Positions 4,834-5,797 of a stretch of 5,797 bases of DNA are shown here, in pieces; positions within the stretch are counted from its first letter, which is position 1; every line of letters starts with the position of its first letter. Below the pieces are notes generated by a model. The model saw only the letters and a list, made by a program, of their open reading frames with translations, searched no databases and was not told the origin of the DNA. Where the stretch lies: the NCBI GenBank assembly GCA_030634125.1, contig DAOWBJ010000130.1, positions 1 to 5,797 of the forward strand, read 5' to 3'. Source of the DNA: Victivallales bacterium. GTDB lineage: Bacteria; Verrucomicrobiota; Lentisphaeria; Victivallales; Victivallaceae. A program made the translations under genes and the position numbers.

Positions 4834-5797
4834 ATGGCTAATTTTAAACGTATCCCGGTGCTGGTTGACGCGGCCGCGGGTAAACAGATTGACGAATTCG
4901 GAGCTGTCGTTCGCGACAACGATTTTTTTCGCCTGCTGTTTGATGAAACCGTAATTTTATGTTGTCAATTCTATGACGTGAGTTGGATTGACGGCGAAGC
5001 GCAGTTAAGCGAACATTCGATTGACCCGGATTTGACGCTTGAGGCATTCGGGGATAATGATTTTGATCCTCTAACTTCCTTCATGTTCCTGAGTGAACAG
5101 ACTGAAGATGCCGACAACAAAGTAAATATAGCGAACGACTGGTTTGACGGCTTGACCGCTGACCCGGCAAATGGTCAGTTAAGTTTTCGCGTTAACACCA
5201 ACACGGTTCGTTTTGAAGAGACCTTAAACAGCATAGGAACGCAAAATTTCTATTTTTGCGTAAGCGGAGTTCCAAGCGGACAAACAGAAAAAACTGTTCT
5301 AGCGTATTTTCGCTTCAAAGCCGAAAACCGCCCCAGTTCTTCAGTTGGAGCTCCAGTAACGGCGGATCCCGAATATTTAACGGCTCAAGAGGTTCAGGCT
5401 CTAGTCAAATCCGCCCCTGATTTTGAGTTCTCTATCGACGGCGCGACGCTTTGGCATTCCGTTCAGGTTCCGGCAGATCAGTATTACCGCGAACAGCGTA
5501 ACGGCGGCGAATGGTCGGAAGCTGTCGAATTGGTAGTCGGACCGCAGGGCGAAACTGGCGAAACTCCCGGATTTATTAACGGAACATTTGTGCCTGCTGA
5601 CCTTGATGTTGACGGGATAATCGTAATTACGCATAACCAGGGTGATATTACGCTCCCGTTTCGCGTTACCGGTCCCGGTGGCTGGACTTGGTATCCATAC
5701 GTTCAAATGTATGAAAATACAATAGTAATGGATTTTTGCGATGAATTGCCGCTTGATGCCGGAACCTGGGAATATACCTTTGGCGGTTTACCCGGCG
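4834..5797 (+). CDS. Phage fibre-like protein with collagen-type stretch (3' end beyond window)
   Basis: The frame stays open from the ATG at 4834 to the window end, giving 321 residues without a stop; the C-terminus is missing. No signal peptide is present. Residues 1-165 look like a globular beta domain beginning with IPVLVDAAAGKQID. After a Ser/Pro linker (166-175) comes a short helical segment (YLTAQEVQALVKSA, 181-194) and a beta segment with WH (207-208), YYRE (217-220) and GGEWSEA (224-230), a pattern I associate with phage tail-fibre stalks. GPQGETGET (236-244) gives three Gly-X-Y triplets of collagen type, followed by another Trp/Tyr-rich beta domain that reaches the window end. AAGGAG at 4822-4827 supports the start; an in-frame ATG at 4813 would add seven residues but has no ribosome site and lies in the hairpin. 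It is probably a trimeric fibre or receptor-binding protein in the same operon, 53 bases after the six-cysteine gene. Confidence 0.65.
   Translation, partial: MANFKRIPVLVDAAAGKQIDEFGAVVRDNDFFRLLFDETVILCCQFYDVSWIDGEAQLSEHSIDPDLTLEAFGDNDFDPLTSFMFLSEQTEDADNKVNIANDWFDGLTADPANGQLSFRVNTNTVRFEETLNSIGTQNFYFCVSGVPSGQTEKTVLAYFRFKAENRPSSSVGAPVTADPEYLTAQEVQALVKSAPDFEFSIDGATLWHSVQVPADQYYREQRNGGEWSEAVELVVGPQGETGETPGFINGTFVPADLDVDGIIVITHNQGDITLPFRVTGPGGWTWYPYVQMYENTIVMDFCDELPLDAGTWEYTFGGLPG

Overview
The window looks like bacterial chromosome on the left (a housekeeping ribosomal gene) joined to a right-hand block of phage-tail-like genes. No taxonomic marker is decisive. The S15 protein is clearly bacterial, and its sequence together with the style of the tail-like genes would fit a Lentisphaerota/Verrucomicrobiota-type (PVC) genome. 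That placement is a low-confidence impression from memory.

Left part (1-836): positions 1-280 hold no gene I can support. rpsO (30S ribosomal protein S15) lies on the minus strand at 348-614, with an intrinsic terminator just past its stop (281-322), a plausible promoter (707-735) and a structured leader. pnp, its usual downstream partner, is not seen before the window edge. Centre-left (837-1406): a plus-strand gene, divergent from rpsO, encodes a small secreted protein of unknown function. The 171-base gap after it holds a 22-nt pyrimidine tract and four tandem copies of a CGCAAnn heptamer.

Right part (1578 to the window end): five tightly packed plus-strand genes with good Shine-Dalgarno sites and gaps of 2, -1, 1 and 53 nt, so almost certainly one operon. 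They encode (1) a 491-aa protein built of about four divergent copies of a Trp/Tyr-rich beta module, (2) a 171-aa fibre-like beta protein, (3) a 316-aa right-handed beta-helix protein with a cysteine at the same place in nearly every 21-residue rung, (4) an 85-aa protein with a helix followed by six cysteines, and (5) a fibre-like protein with a short collagen-type Gly-X-Y stretch, cut off by the window end. Together they read as the distal, host-contacting end of a phage tail or of a tail-derived particle: tail-associated repeat protein, fibre, spike, accessory protein and second fibre.

The most unusual points are that this adhesion-type operon begins only about 1 kb from rpsO with no integrase, head or tail-tube genes before it; that the spike gene changes base composition sharply part-way along, as if its tip had been exchanged; and the cysteine ladder in that spike. 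Function of the right-hand genes is inferred from fold-like sequence patterns and context, not from recognised named families.
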